Shown here in pieces: positions 7,901 through 14,169 of a DNA stretch of 17,334 bases. The stretch lies in the NCBI GenBank assembly GCA_963579025.1, contig CAUZFZ010000196.1, positions 1-17,334 of the forward strand. The letters run 5' to 3'. This DNA is from CAUZFZ01 sp963579025. GTDB lineage: Bacteria > Planctomycetota > Planctomycetia > Planctomycetales > Planctomycetaceae. Under the pieces are notes generated by a model. It did no database searches and had not been told where the DNA came from. It saw only the letters and a list, made by a program, of their open reading frames with translations. Every line of letters starts with the position of its first letter. Position 1 is the first letter of the stretch. The translations under genes were made by a program, and so were the position numbers.

Positions 7901-10483
7901 CTATTCGTCTCGTCGTTTTGTGCTCAGCCCTTCCGATTCCGATACTTCGCGCGGGACGAAGACTGTGTTGCGGTGAAAGCTGAACAGCGGCGGAGTGTTG
8001 AGCAGCATCACCTGACCGCGGGTCTGCGTTGTGGTTTGCCAGATTGAGCCGTCCGCTCCGTCAGGGACCTTCACCACGATGTACGACTTCCCATCAACCC
8101 GATCGGCTGGACTCAGATCGCGGCGGCCCTTACCAGGGATCATTAGACTCAGTCGCGGATTCGCATCGACGATCAGTTCACGAGTTCCTCTGGGAACGTA
8201 GAAGTAATGCGGGCCGCTGTAGGAAATCCAAGCTGGACGAACGACCGATGACTCGAACACAAATGGTGTTTCGGGCGGGACACTGATTTCGAAGTCACCA
8301 GTGATTTCGACTCGGTATTCAAACGCTCGCGGCAGTTTGACTTCGACGTCGTGGAACTTCGCCGCACCGTCAGTGCCCCCTGCGCGAAACTCTTTCTCGA
8401 AGATCACGTCGCTTCGCATGGTGACCGTCATCGTGATTGGCTTCGACGTCGGCGAGATTCCGAACTTCGCCGTTTGCGGACCCGATGCGCCGAGGTAACC
8501 CAACAGCCCGCCTCGAAATCGGGAGACCGCGAAACGATTGTCCTGCTGCTTCGCATGAATGTAACTCGGCCCCGCGTCGTCACCCGGCACGGTCACGCGG
8601 TCGAAGTACCTTGAGAACGCGACCGTTGGATCACCATCGGCTTTCAGCGCTGCGACGGTCTGGTCGAAGAGGGTGAGGATTTCGGCATCGGTCAGGCCGT
8701 TGCCAGACTTCCAGATCGGATCGCGGTCCTTGTTCGCGATGTAGAATTCGAGCCGGTTGTCCTGAACGGGCAGCCCGTTGCAGAGTCTGCGTGCCAATGC
8801 GTAGTAGTGAATGACGTCACGATGTCGGATCCGCCACGCGTAATTCATGAGCGGTTTCAGCGCGGCGTAGTAAGCGTCATTTCGATCGCTGTTGCGACCA
8901 CGGACGAGATCGAATTCCCGGAACATCGCGACGTAAACGAGGTAGGCCTTCAGATCGGTGAGTCGGGCCCGCACGGCCGGATCAGTACTCGTGTTCCACG
9001 CGGATTGCAGATCGTCAAACAGTGGAATCAACGTCGCGGGACGTAGTGGCGGAGCGGCTTCCATTTTGTGATAGAACGCGCGCATCGGCTCAGCGGCGTC
9101 CGCGAACAACTGCTCGAAGAAATCATCGACTAACCGGTCAACTTTGGCTTTCGGATCCCACAGGAGTTGTGCGGCGACATAAAGGCCCAGAGCTTGCGCT
9201 CCCCAGTTTGCGTTGGTCTCGGCGTTAACTCCATTGAGGTTTCTCTGGGCGTAGTACGGAATCCATTTGCGATGGTACTCGACGCGCCCACCGCGCGCCC
9301 GGCCTGGAAGGCCCCAGTCCCACGCTTCGACGCCGTAGTATTCCCGCAGCCCGATCGCATGGACTTTCTTCGACCAGCGCTCGACCAGTTCGGGCAACGA
9401 GTATTGCGTCCGGTTAAATCCGAGCGCCACCTGAACGTAGACATTCGGCTCGACGTCGATGGTTGGTGGAAGCCGATGACTGGAGTAAGCGTAAAGCCCG
9501 ACCCACGCTCGCGGATCCTCAGCTCGAAGGCGTTTCGCCGTTTCGTTCGCCAGATGCATGGCGCGGTCGGTGGTCGTGCCGATCGCCTTACAATCGTCGC
9601 AATGGCAGGTGCCTTGTCCGTCGGACGGATCGATCGAGACCATAAACGCAGACGGATTCGCTCGACGGCTGGTCTCCAGCAGTTGTGCACGGTCCCTGGC
9701 GACCAGTTCGATCAAATCGGGATTGCTGACGCAGAACTTGCGAGCGTTGGAAACACTCGTCTGATCGCGTGTGCCGTCCTCTTTCATCGCGGACAGCTGG
9801 GGATTGCTGGCGAAGGCTTCTTTGTTACGTCCCATAATGTTGCCATAACTGTGCCCCGTGCGAGTCAAGCCTCTCAGTGTGAGCCGATTGGCCACCGCCC
9901 ATCGCTGGTAGTCGAGCATCAGCGGCTTCAGATCGTCGCCACTCATCCCGTAGGCGTACCAGATTCGACGTTCGATCAGTTGCGGCGATTCGGCGAAGTT
10001 AAGATCAACCGAGAGGTTTCTCAGAGTCGGGGTCACATGCCATTTCTTCGAAGGAGCGAACCACCGAAAGCCCCACCGTCGGAGCAAATCAGCCACACCA
10101 AACCCCGCAGCCTCTTCGCTGTTGCCGAGCACATAAATCCGACGTTCGTCCGGCCGAGTGGCGATGGCGTAGTCGTCGTACTTCTGCGACTTCAGCCCCG
10201 CCGCCCGCGCGACGTCCGGCCACTGATCCACCCGCGCGACGACCAACGAAGGTTGATCGCCGAGTTCATTGGCGACGACGAAAGTCGTGCCGCTGGCGCG
10301 GTTCAGCGACTCCGCGAGCCAGCCGGCAACATCGCTCAAGACCGCTGTGCCAGCGAGAGTCGCTCCGCGGACATCCGCGACAATCTGAATGCTCGCCTTG
10401 CCGTTCTCCAGTAACGGAACTTCGGCCCTCGCAACCGTCGAGAAAAGGACCAGAACGATGATGAATGAAGGTATGTGTTTCAT
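7901..10483 (-). CDS. Secreted DUF4838 glycoside-hydrolase-like protein
   Basis: This 860-residue protein starts with a signal peptide (MKHIPSFIIVLVLFSTVARA). An N-terminal domain of the type that precedes alpha-glucuronidase/hexosaminidase-like barrels follows: VPLLENGKASIQIV, then YDDYAIATRPDERRIYVLG and AAGFGVADLLRRWGFRWFAPS. The DUF4838 region then has MVSIDPSDGQGTCHCDDCK, with a CHCDDC cluster that could bind metal, followed by YAYSSHRLPP, VQVALGFNRTQYSLPELVERW, LREYYGVEAWDWGLPGR and GVNAETNANWGAQALG. A beta-rich C-terminal domain ends the protein. The fold suggests action on uronic-acid or amino-sugar polymers outside the cytoplasm, but the substrate is not known. It leads the run DUF4838, sialidase-PSD1, DUF1501. 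I see no strong Shine-Dalgarno sequence before the ATG. Confidence 0.85.
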   Translation of the reverse strand: MKHIPSFIIVLVLFSTVARAEVPLLENGKASIQIVADVRGATLAGTAVLSDVAGWLAESLNRASGTTFVVANELGDQPSLVVARVDQWPDVARAAGLKSQKYDDYAIATRPDERRIYVLGNSEEAAGFGVADLLRRWGFRWFAPSKKWHVTPTLRNLSVDLNFAESPQLIERRIWYAYGMSGDDLKPLMLDYQRWAVANRLTLRGLTRTGHSYGNIMGRNKEAFASNPQLSAMKEDGTRDQTSVSNARKFCVSNPDLIELVARDRAQLLETSRRANPSAFMVSIDPSDGQGTCHCDDCKAIGTTTDRAMHLANETAKRLRAEDPRAWVGLYAYSSHRLPPTIDVEPNVYVQVALGFNRTQYSLPELVERWSKKVHAIGLREYYGVEAWDWGLPGRARGGRVEYHRKWIPYYAQRNLNGVNAETNANWGAQALGLYVAAQLLWDPKAKVDRLVDDFFEQLFADAAEPMRAFYHKMEAAPPLRPATLIPLFDDLQSAWNTSTDPAVRARLTDLKAYLVYVAMFREFDLVRGRNSDRNDAYYAALKPLMNYAWRIRHRDVIHYYALARRLCNGLPVQDNRLEFYIANKDRDPIWKSGNGLTDAEILTLFDQTVAALKADGDPTVAFSRYFDRVTVPGDDAGPSYIHAKQQDNRFAVSRFRGGLLGYLGASGPQTAKFGISPTSKPITMTVTMRSDVIFEKEFRAGGTDGAAKFHDVEVKLPRAFEYRVEITGDFEISVPPETPFVFESSVVRPAWISYSGPHYFYVPRGTRELIVDANPRLSLMIPGKGRRDLSPADRVDGKSYIVVKVPDGADGSIWQTTTQTRGQVMLLNTPPLFSFHRNTVFVPREVSESEGLSTKRRDE

Positions 10484-10502
10484 GAAGGTTGAGAATCCTC
10501 AG

Positions 10503-10762
10503 TTCAGTGTGAGGTGTTGATACTACCGTGATCCAGCACCTGTCCTTCGGCTGCGAGCCGCGCGCCGGAGATCTTCGCAACGTAGAGTTTGCAGCTCAGC
10601 CGCCGCCAACCGCGCCGGAGATTCGTTGATGATGATTACAGCGTAAGCCTTTCCTTCATCAACGAGAAACTGGTCCTTGGCTTTCACGTGCGCGATGGAA
10701 AAACTGAATGCGCAGACGACGGTAGCAATTCGAAGTTGTTTCATGGTGATGTCTCGGAGCAT
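10503..10762 (-). pseudogene. Chimeric scrap: DUF4838-type N-terminus joined to an FAD-oxidoreductase C-terminus
   Basis: From ATG 10762 the minus strand reads MLRDIT then MKQLRIATVVCAFSFSIAHVKA, a signal peptide, followed by DQFLVDEGKAYAVIIINES and LAAAELQ. This is typical of the start of DUF4838/GH-like proteins. A GGAAG sequence precedes the ATG at suitable spacing. After LAAAELQ one extra base shifts the frame. The expected continuation YVAKISGARL is in another frame and runs directly into LAAEGQVLDHGSINTSH and a stop. That tail matches the end of the FAD oxidoreductase at 14170 (LATDGQVLDHDEINTSR), and the DNA at 10503-10560 aligns well with 14169-14225. Two unrelated genes have therefore been joined by a deletion, and the product would be a short nonsense peptide. 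Confidence 0.7.
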
Positions 10763-10812
10763 CGGCTTACTCTTCCTTCCTTCAATTCCGCCAACAGGTC
10801 AGGAGATGATGT

Positions 10813-10832
10813 AAAAGAGACCCCTTAGATCC
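10813..10832. repeat. Left imperfect inverted repeat of the defence cassette
   Basis: The sequence aaaagagaccccttagatcc is mirrored on the other strand at 14023-14042 (aaaagagaccgcttaatccc). The first 10 bases are identical, and most of the rest align with one mismatch and a one-base gap. The recognisable part of the vsr remnant stops at 10833, immediately beside it. The two copies lie 3.2 kb apart and enclose exactly the DUF262-HEPN-methyltransferase-vsr genes. No target duplication is evident outside them. Confidence 0.5.
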
Positions 10833-11046
10833 ACTCGGGACGGTGCCAGAAGCAGCCATGCACGAAGATGACCTTGCGGTGCCTGAGAAGCCCAAGGTCG
10901 GGCGATCCAGTAACTACCGTTGATTCAGCCGAAATCGAAATCCAGGCGATGAATCAACTTTCGGACGGCGATTTCCGGTCTCGTATTGGTTTGCCTCACG
11001 GCTACCATCATCCGACTACGGTCTTCTTGCTGACGATGTCTGCAAT
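10833..11046 (-). pseudogene. vsr: Very short patch repair endonuclease (Vsr), degraded
   Basis: Vsr nicks next to T:G mismatches that arise by deamination of 5-methylcytosine, and it is normally encoded beside a Dcm-type methyltransferase. Here pieces of its N-terminal half appear in three frames. ADIVSKKT begins at 11043, after an ATT (11046) where ATG is expected, immediately after the methyltransferase stop. RSRMMVAVRQTNTRPEIAVRKLIHRLDFDF follows and ends at a TGA. FRLNQR, a stop and DRPTLGF come next, and then RHRKVIFVHGCFWHRPE, which contains the hallmark FVHGCFWH. There are at least three frame changes and an internal stop. The C-terminal half is absent, since homology ends at the left inverted repeat. 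The gene is certainly non-functional. Confidence 0.85.
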
Positions 11047-12189
11047 CTAAACGACTCCAGACTCGATCAACTGTGCGACGATCGCAGCGCTTAGCTGAGG
11101 CGGAACAGCGTTGCCAATCATTTCGCGAAGTGCGGTCACGCCCGTCGCGTCCGAGAAATCGAAGAAGTCTGGAAATCCCTGCAACCTGGCCGCTTCATGT
11201 GGCGTCAATGTGCGTTGCCGTAATGGATGCACGAACCTTCCCTGGCCCATTGAGCCGAACCCGCTTGTAATTGTCTGGGCCGGTTTGTCCCAGTGCATCC
11301 GACCGTACATCGAAATGTAAGAGTGTGGCCGGTCCCGATGGCATTCAGGACGTCGTTCGTTCGGAAGGTCGAATAAGTCACGCTCGAATAGAAACCCGAC
11401 GCGTTTCAGATTATCCGGTGACATGCGCGACGGCTGGAAATAGGGCTCGTCGCGAATGTCAGGCTCATCCTCAAGGCCTGCGACAAACTGCCCGACCGTG
11501 GCCGGTTCGTTGCTCTTTGGAAGCAGCTCAAAATCGAACGCCCCAACTCTGGTCGCGACGAGCACATGCCGTTTCCGCAACTGTGGTACACCCAGCGAAG
11601 AAACCTGAACGACGGAATCCGCAGTCGTGTACCCAAGTGTGGATAACCACTCCTTCGATACTCCGACGACGTTCTGGCGGTCGTGAATTACGGTCGGAAC
11701 GTTCTCGATGACAAGCGCGGCGGGCTTAAAGATCTCCGCTGCCCGGATCACGCGAAGATAGAGTTCATTCCGAGGATCTTTGCGGCGAGTGGAGTTATTA
11801 AGGTCCGAATGACCCTGACACGGTGGCCCTGCAACGAGCAGGCTTAGCGGTCCTACTCTTCCCTTCCAGTACCGTTCCGTTGCGGTGGAAGGACTACCGA
11901 GTTGGCCATCGAGCAGTTTGCCCACATCAGCATGCCGAACACGCCAGGCATCCGTTCGAATGTTATCGCGGAAGACACGAAGCGGAATCTCCGCGAAGTC
12001 GACAGCCATGCGGATATCAAGCCGTCGCCCTGATCGTCGTACAGCGTCCCATGCTCCGAGCGTCAAACCGCCGCAGCCGCAAAACAGATCGACGATCGAG
12101 ATAGAAGGTGATGAGCCGTTCGGCGCAGGGGGTGGCACGGTGCGTTTGCACCAATCTAGCACAGACTCCGATTCCATAACGTTGTTCAT
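11047..12189 (-). CDS. dcm: DNA (cytosine-5) methyltransferase
   Basis: This enzyme transfers a methyl group from S-adenosylmethionine to C5 of cytosine in a specific DNA site. With the ATG at 12189 it has 380 residues. Motif I is VDLFCGCGGLTLGAW (residues 33-47), motif IV is the catalytic GPPCQGHS (Cys124), motif VI is IENVP (161-165) and motif VIII is QLRKR (203-207). The target-recognition region is short, then motif IX is DKPAQTITSGFG with TPHEAARLQGFP, and motif X is IGNAVPPQLSAAIVAQL near the C-terminus. All essential motifs are present, so it is probably active; the target site cannot be read from sequence. I chose 12189 because it lies 4 bp after the HEPN stop. An upstream ATG at 12222 would add 11 residues that overlap the HEPN gene. 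A vsr remnant follows. Confidence 0.93.
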   Translation of the reverse strand: MNNVMESESVLDWCKRTVPPPAPNGSSPSISIVDLFCGCGGLTLGAWDAVRRSGRRLDIRMAVDFAEIPLRVFRDNIRTDAWRVRHADVGKLLDGQLGSPSTATERYWKGRVGPLSLLVAGPPCQGHSDLNNSTRRKDPRNELYLRVIRAAEIFKPAALVIENVPTVIHDRQNVVGVSKEWLSTLGYTTADSVVQVSSLGVPQLRKRHVLVATRVGAFDFELLPKSNEPATVGQFVAGLEDEPDIRDEPYFQPSRMSPDNLKRVGFLFERDLFDLPNERRPECHRDRPHSYISMYGRMHWDKPAQTITSGFGSMGQGRFVHPLRQRTLTPHEAARLQGFPDFFDFSDATGVTALREMIGNAVPPQLSAAIVAQLIESGVV

Positions 12190-12193
12190 CGCA

Positions 12194-12889
12194 CTACGCC
12201 GCGTATTCCGCGTTCTCCACATACTTCTTTATGTTCTTCAAAACGCTTCGCACGAACACCACGCACTCACGCTTAATCCGCTCCAGATCAGATACGGTGA
12301 ATTGCCGACCGCAGTCGCTGAACGTGACGTTTCCGTGTCCCAGGTGATTACGGTGAAGTTTCACTGTTTCAAGCTCAACTCCCCCTCGTGCACGAAAATG
12401 AGTGGCCACATCGATCCCGTGCAGATGGCAGACTCGTCGTATCTCCTTCGCATTCAGATTTCCGGAGATCGGCAACTCGTCCTCGGAAAGGGAGAGGATT
12501 GTCCCGTTTATCACTGCTTCTGTCATGTCCTCTGTGAGTTCCCGGTAGTTCCGGCGCGCCGCACTATCAAAGTCCAGAATTCGAAATCCCTGGCCGACCC
12601 ACAGTTTCCGCAACTCTTCACGGACATCAGCGAAGGCTTTCCCTTCACTCTCAAGGTGCCGGTAGACTTCGCGAAATGCTGACGGAACGGTTGCTTCAAC
12701 AATGTTGTAAAGAAGCAGGAATACCGTGGCCTTCATGACTTTGAAGCTGTCGTCTCCAAAAACTCTGACTTCACGCTGTGTCGAACGATTCATCAGCGCG
12801 ACGTCAGGTTTTTCGAGTCGGTCCAACACCTTCAAGTAGGCGTCTAATTCGAGCACGCGTGTCTCGAAATCTTCGATCACATCGTCCAT
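12194..12889 (-). CDS. MAE_28990-like HEPN protein (putative RNase)
   Basis: This 231-residue protein is almost all helical. The N-terminal segment is FETRVLELDAYLKVLDRLE. A conserved-looking helix FKVMKATVFLLLYNIVEATVPSAFREVY spans about 49-76, and the C-terminal half holds LHRNHLGHGNVTF, with the HEPN ribonuclease signature R180-N-H-L-G-H185 (RX4H). In the HEPN survey literature, MAE_28990/MAE_18760-type proteins are described near restriction-modification and DUF262 genes. A role as an RNA-cutting effector is inference. The ATG at 12889 is preferred over the longer start at 12928 because it sits one base after the DUF262 stop, has GGAG seven bases upstream, and gives the natural family N-terminus. 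The methyltransferase follows after 4 bp. Confidence 0.8.
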   Translation of the reverse strand: MDDVIEDFETRVLELDAYLKVLDRLEKPDVALMNRSTQREVRVFGDDSFKVMKATVFLLLYNIVEATVPSAFREVYRHLESEGKAFADVREELRKLWVGQGFRILDFDSAARRNYRELTEDMTEAVINGTILSLSEDELPISGNLNAKEIRRVCHLHGIDVATHFRARGGVELETVKLHRNHLGHGNVTFSDCGRQFTVSDLERIKRECVVFVRSVLKNIKKYVENAEYAA

Positions 12890-12890
12890 G

Positions 12891-13943
12891 TCAGTGCTCC
12901 AAGCCGATAAGCAATTGGTCACGGACAAACTCGATTCTTCCCTTCATGCGAGGCAGAGAGTTGCTCGCATGCGTAGTTGTGTGTTCCCTGAAGTCGTCCG
13001 AATCCAGCCATCCTTCAACTCGGAGTGGGATCAGGTCGGCGTTTGCCCGAAGAGCGAGATTCACGCCCACGGCTATCGACTCGAATCGCACACGTGGAGT
13101 CATCGTGGCTTTGCTCGATTTGGCGAAACCATTTGGGAAGTTCTGCTTCACGAACCGGAGCATGCCTTCGAACTCCTGCTTCAATCGCTCCCGGTCGAAA
13201 CTCTTCTTCTGTCGCTTGACGAATTCCTCAAGGAAGGCGTTCACGTCATGTTTGAATGAATGATAGTCCTCCGAGTACGCAAAGAAGCGTATGACCAATT
13301 CTTCTCCTTCGTACCGGTCTATGAGACGTTGGCTCATCGGACACAGCTCAGTGAAGAGGGGCTTCTTAGCGCATTTGGCGACGAATTTCATGAATTCGCC
13401 AGCGTGAGCACCGCGCCGAATCTCACTCGGTTTCGCAGGCTCACCGCTCGTGTTGACCCGATCGAAAATCTCCTGTCGCGTCTCGGCTGACGTTTCGTCC
13501 TCAAGAACGACAAGCCGAAGTGCCTTACCCTCAAGCTTTCGTTGTCGAGAAGGAGGCAGGTCCGAGTATCTGAAATCGTTGAGTGCTGGTAGGCGTTGCA
13601 AACCACTCAAGATGAGGGTGTTGTCCAGAAATGCTTCGAGCGTCTGAATTCGCTGGGCACCATCCACGATCTCCAGCCGCCCATCGTCCTCCATCTCGGC
13701 GACGAACATCATCGGGATGGGCATCCCGAGGAGCACGGACTCGATGAACCGGCATCGGTTTCCAAGTCGCCAAATAAACTTTCGCTGATAGTCGGGGATG
13801 TAAAACCGGTCTTTTCTGAACTCCTGCACGAGGTAATCGACGGTGAAGTCGCGGAGGTCGTACTTGACCTCGCGCTGCCTGGCCTTGATTTCTTCCTCGA
13901 CGGCCTTCTTCTGGCTTTCCGTGATCGATTTTCGCGATGCCAT
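12891..13943 (-). CDS. DUF262 domain protein (GmrS-like, DGAQR variant)
   Basis: The 350-residue protein (ATG 13943) has an N-terminal charged helix (SQKKAVEEEIKARQREVKY) and then the DUF262 core: FYIPDYQRKFIWR (47-59), SVLLGMPIP (69-77), EIVDGAQRIQTLEAF (91-105), LPPSRQRKLEG, IFDRVNTSGEPAKPSEIRRGA (159-179) and a helical tail (FFAYSEDYHSFKHDVNAFLEEF). DUF262 is a ParB/Srx-like fold best known from GmrSD type IV restriction enzymes, where the DGQQR motif is needed for nucleotide-dependent activity. Here the motif is DGAQR. No DUF1524 HNH nuclease domain is present, so the partner effector may be the coupled HEPN protein. The start at 13943 has GGGAG 9 bp upstream; starts at 13952 and 14066 are less likely. 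It is the first gene of the cassette. Confidence 0.85.
   Translation of the reverse strand: MASRKSITESQKKAVEEEIKARQREVKYDLRDFTVDYLVQEFRKDRFYIPDYQRKFIWRLGNRCRFIESVLLGMPIPMMFVAEMEDDGRLEIVDGAQRIQTLEAFLDNTLILSGLQRLPALNDFRYSDLPPSRQRKLEGKALRLVVLEDETSAETRQEIFDRVNTSGEPAKPSEIRRGAHAGEFMKFVAKCAKKPLFTELCPMSQRLIDRYEGEELVIRFFAYSEDYHSFKHDVNAFLEEFVKRQKKSFDRERLKQEFEGMLRFVKQNFPNGFAKSSKATMTPRVRFESIAVGVNLALRANADLIPLRVEGWLDSDDFREHTTTHASNSLPRMKGRIEFVRDQLLIGLEH
12897..12902 (-). promoter_or_regulatory. Ribosome binding site deciding the HEPN start
   Basis: TTGGAG lies 7 bases before ATG 12889, inside the last codons of the DUF262 gene, whose stop (12893-12891) falls between them. This supports translational coupling and the shorter HEPN start rather than 12928. 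Confidence 0.6.
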
Positions 13944-13952
13944 CCGCTTCAT

Positions 13953-13958
13953 CTCCCT
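13953..13958 (-). promoter_or_regulatory. Ribosome binding site deciding the DUF262 start
   Basis: The sequence AGGGAG ends 9 bases before ATG 13943. It directly abuts the alternative ATG at 13952, which is too close for initiation there. It therefore favours the MASRKSI start. A possible TAGAAT-like -10 box lies a little further upstream (near 13975-13985), but no matching -35 box is convincing. Confidence 0.5.
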
Positions 13959-14022
13959 GACATGAGTACACGGTAATTCTATCGTTGGGCGAGAAGAACT
14001 CACGCGTCGGCCCGGCGTAGAA

Positions 14023-14042
14023 GGGATTAAGCGGTCTCTTTT
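14023..14042. repeat. Right imperfect inverted repeat of the defence cassette
   Basis: The sequence gggattaagcggtctctttt is the inverted counterpart of 10813-10832. It lies about 80 bp upstream of the DUF262 start. The stretch from here to 14115 shows no reading frame I recognise. Confidence 0.5.
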
Positions 14043-14115
14043 CTCGGCAACTCCACGGCGCGGCAACTGCGGTTATCAGTTGGATCTCTATTTCCCGGGC
14101 GCTCCCGACGTATCG

Positions 14116-14157
14116 TCCGTCGATCGATACACGTTGGAACCACGGTCGTCGAGGCTC
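14116..14157 (-). pseudogene. Sialidase gene scrap downstream of the FAD oxidoreductase
   Basis: On the minus strand this reads SLDDRGSNVYRSTD in one frame, followed by unrelated sequence and a stop. The DNA at 14116-14144 matches 3627-3655, in the other sialidase remnant, at 28 of 29 positions, and the shared peptide is RGSNVYRST. Only about a dozen codons survive. It is evidence that a sialidase gene once followed the oxidoreductase here. Confidence 0.55.
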
Positions 14158-14169
14158 TGTGGGATTGGT

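Larger units (their letters stand above)
10813..14042 (-). mobile_element. Candidate mobile defence cassette bounded by inverted repeats
   Basis: This 3.2-kb block holds DUF262, HEPN, a cytosine methyltransferase and the vsr remnant, all on the minus strand and tightly packed. The imperfect inverted repeats at 10813-10832 and 14023-14042 bracket it. Outside it lie genes of a saccharide-use cluster and fragments of the same families (sialidase and FAD oxidoreductase) on both sides, as if the block interrupted or replaced part of that cluster. It contains no transposase or integrase, so any movement would need help from elsewhere or homologous recombination. No target duplication was seen. Confidence 0.35.

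Noticed and set aside
6710..8047. 445-codon open frame on the plus strand
   Set aside because: It lies opposite the sialidase-PSD1 gene and crosses into the DUF4838 gene end. Its translation resembles no family and has the Arg/Val-rich look of an antisense shadow in GC-rich DNA.
9167..10414. 415-codon open frame on the plus strand
   Set aside because: It is antisense to the DUF4838 gene, which has a signal peptide and conserved motifs. No recognisable domain or start signal supports the plus-strand frame.
10868..11050. 60-codon plus-strand frame
   Set aside because: The opposite strand here carries the vsr remnant with FVHGCFWH, which explains the stretch better.
12890..12928. Longer HEPN start at 12928 (MSVTNCLSAWSTD...)
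   Set aside because: The extra 13 codons overlap the DUF262 end and do not look like the family N-terminus. ATG 12889 has GGAG at good spacing and sits one base after the DUF262 stop.
13944..14066. Longer DUF262 start at 14066
   Set aside because: The added 41 residues are Arg/Pro/Ser-rich with no family resemblance and would include the right inverted repeat. GGGAG before 13943 supports the shorter protein.
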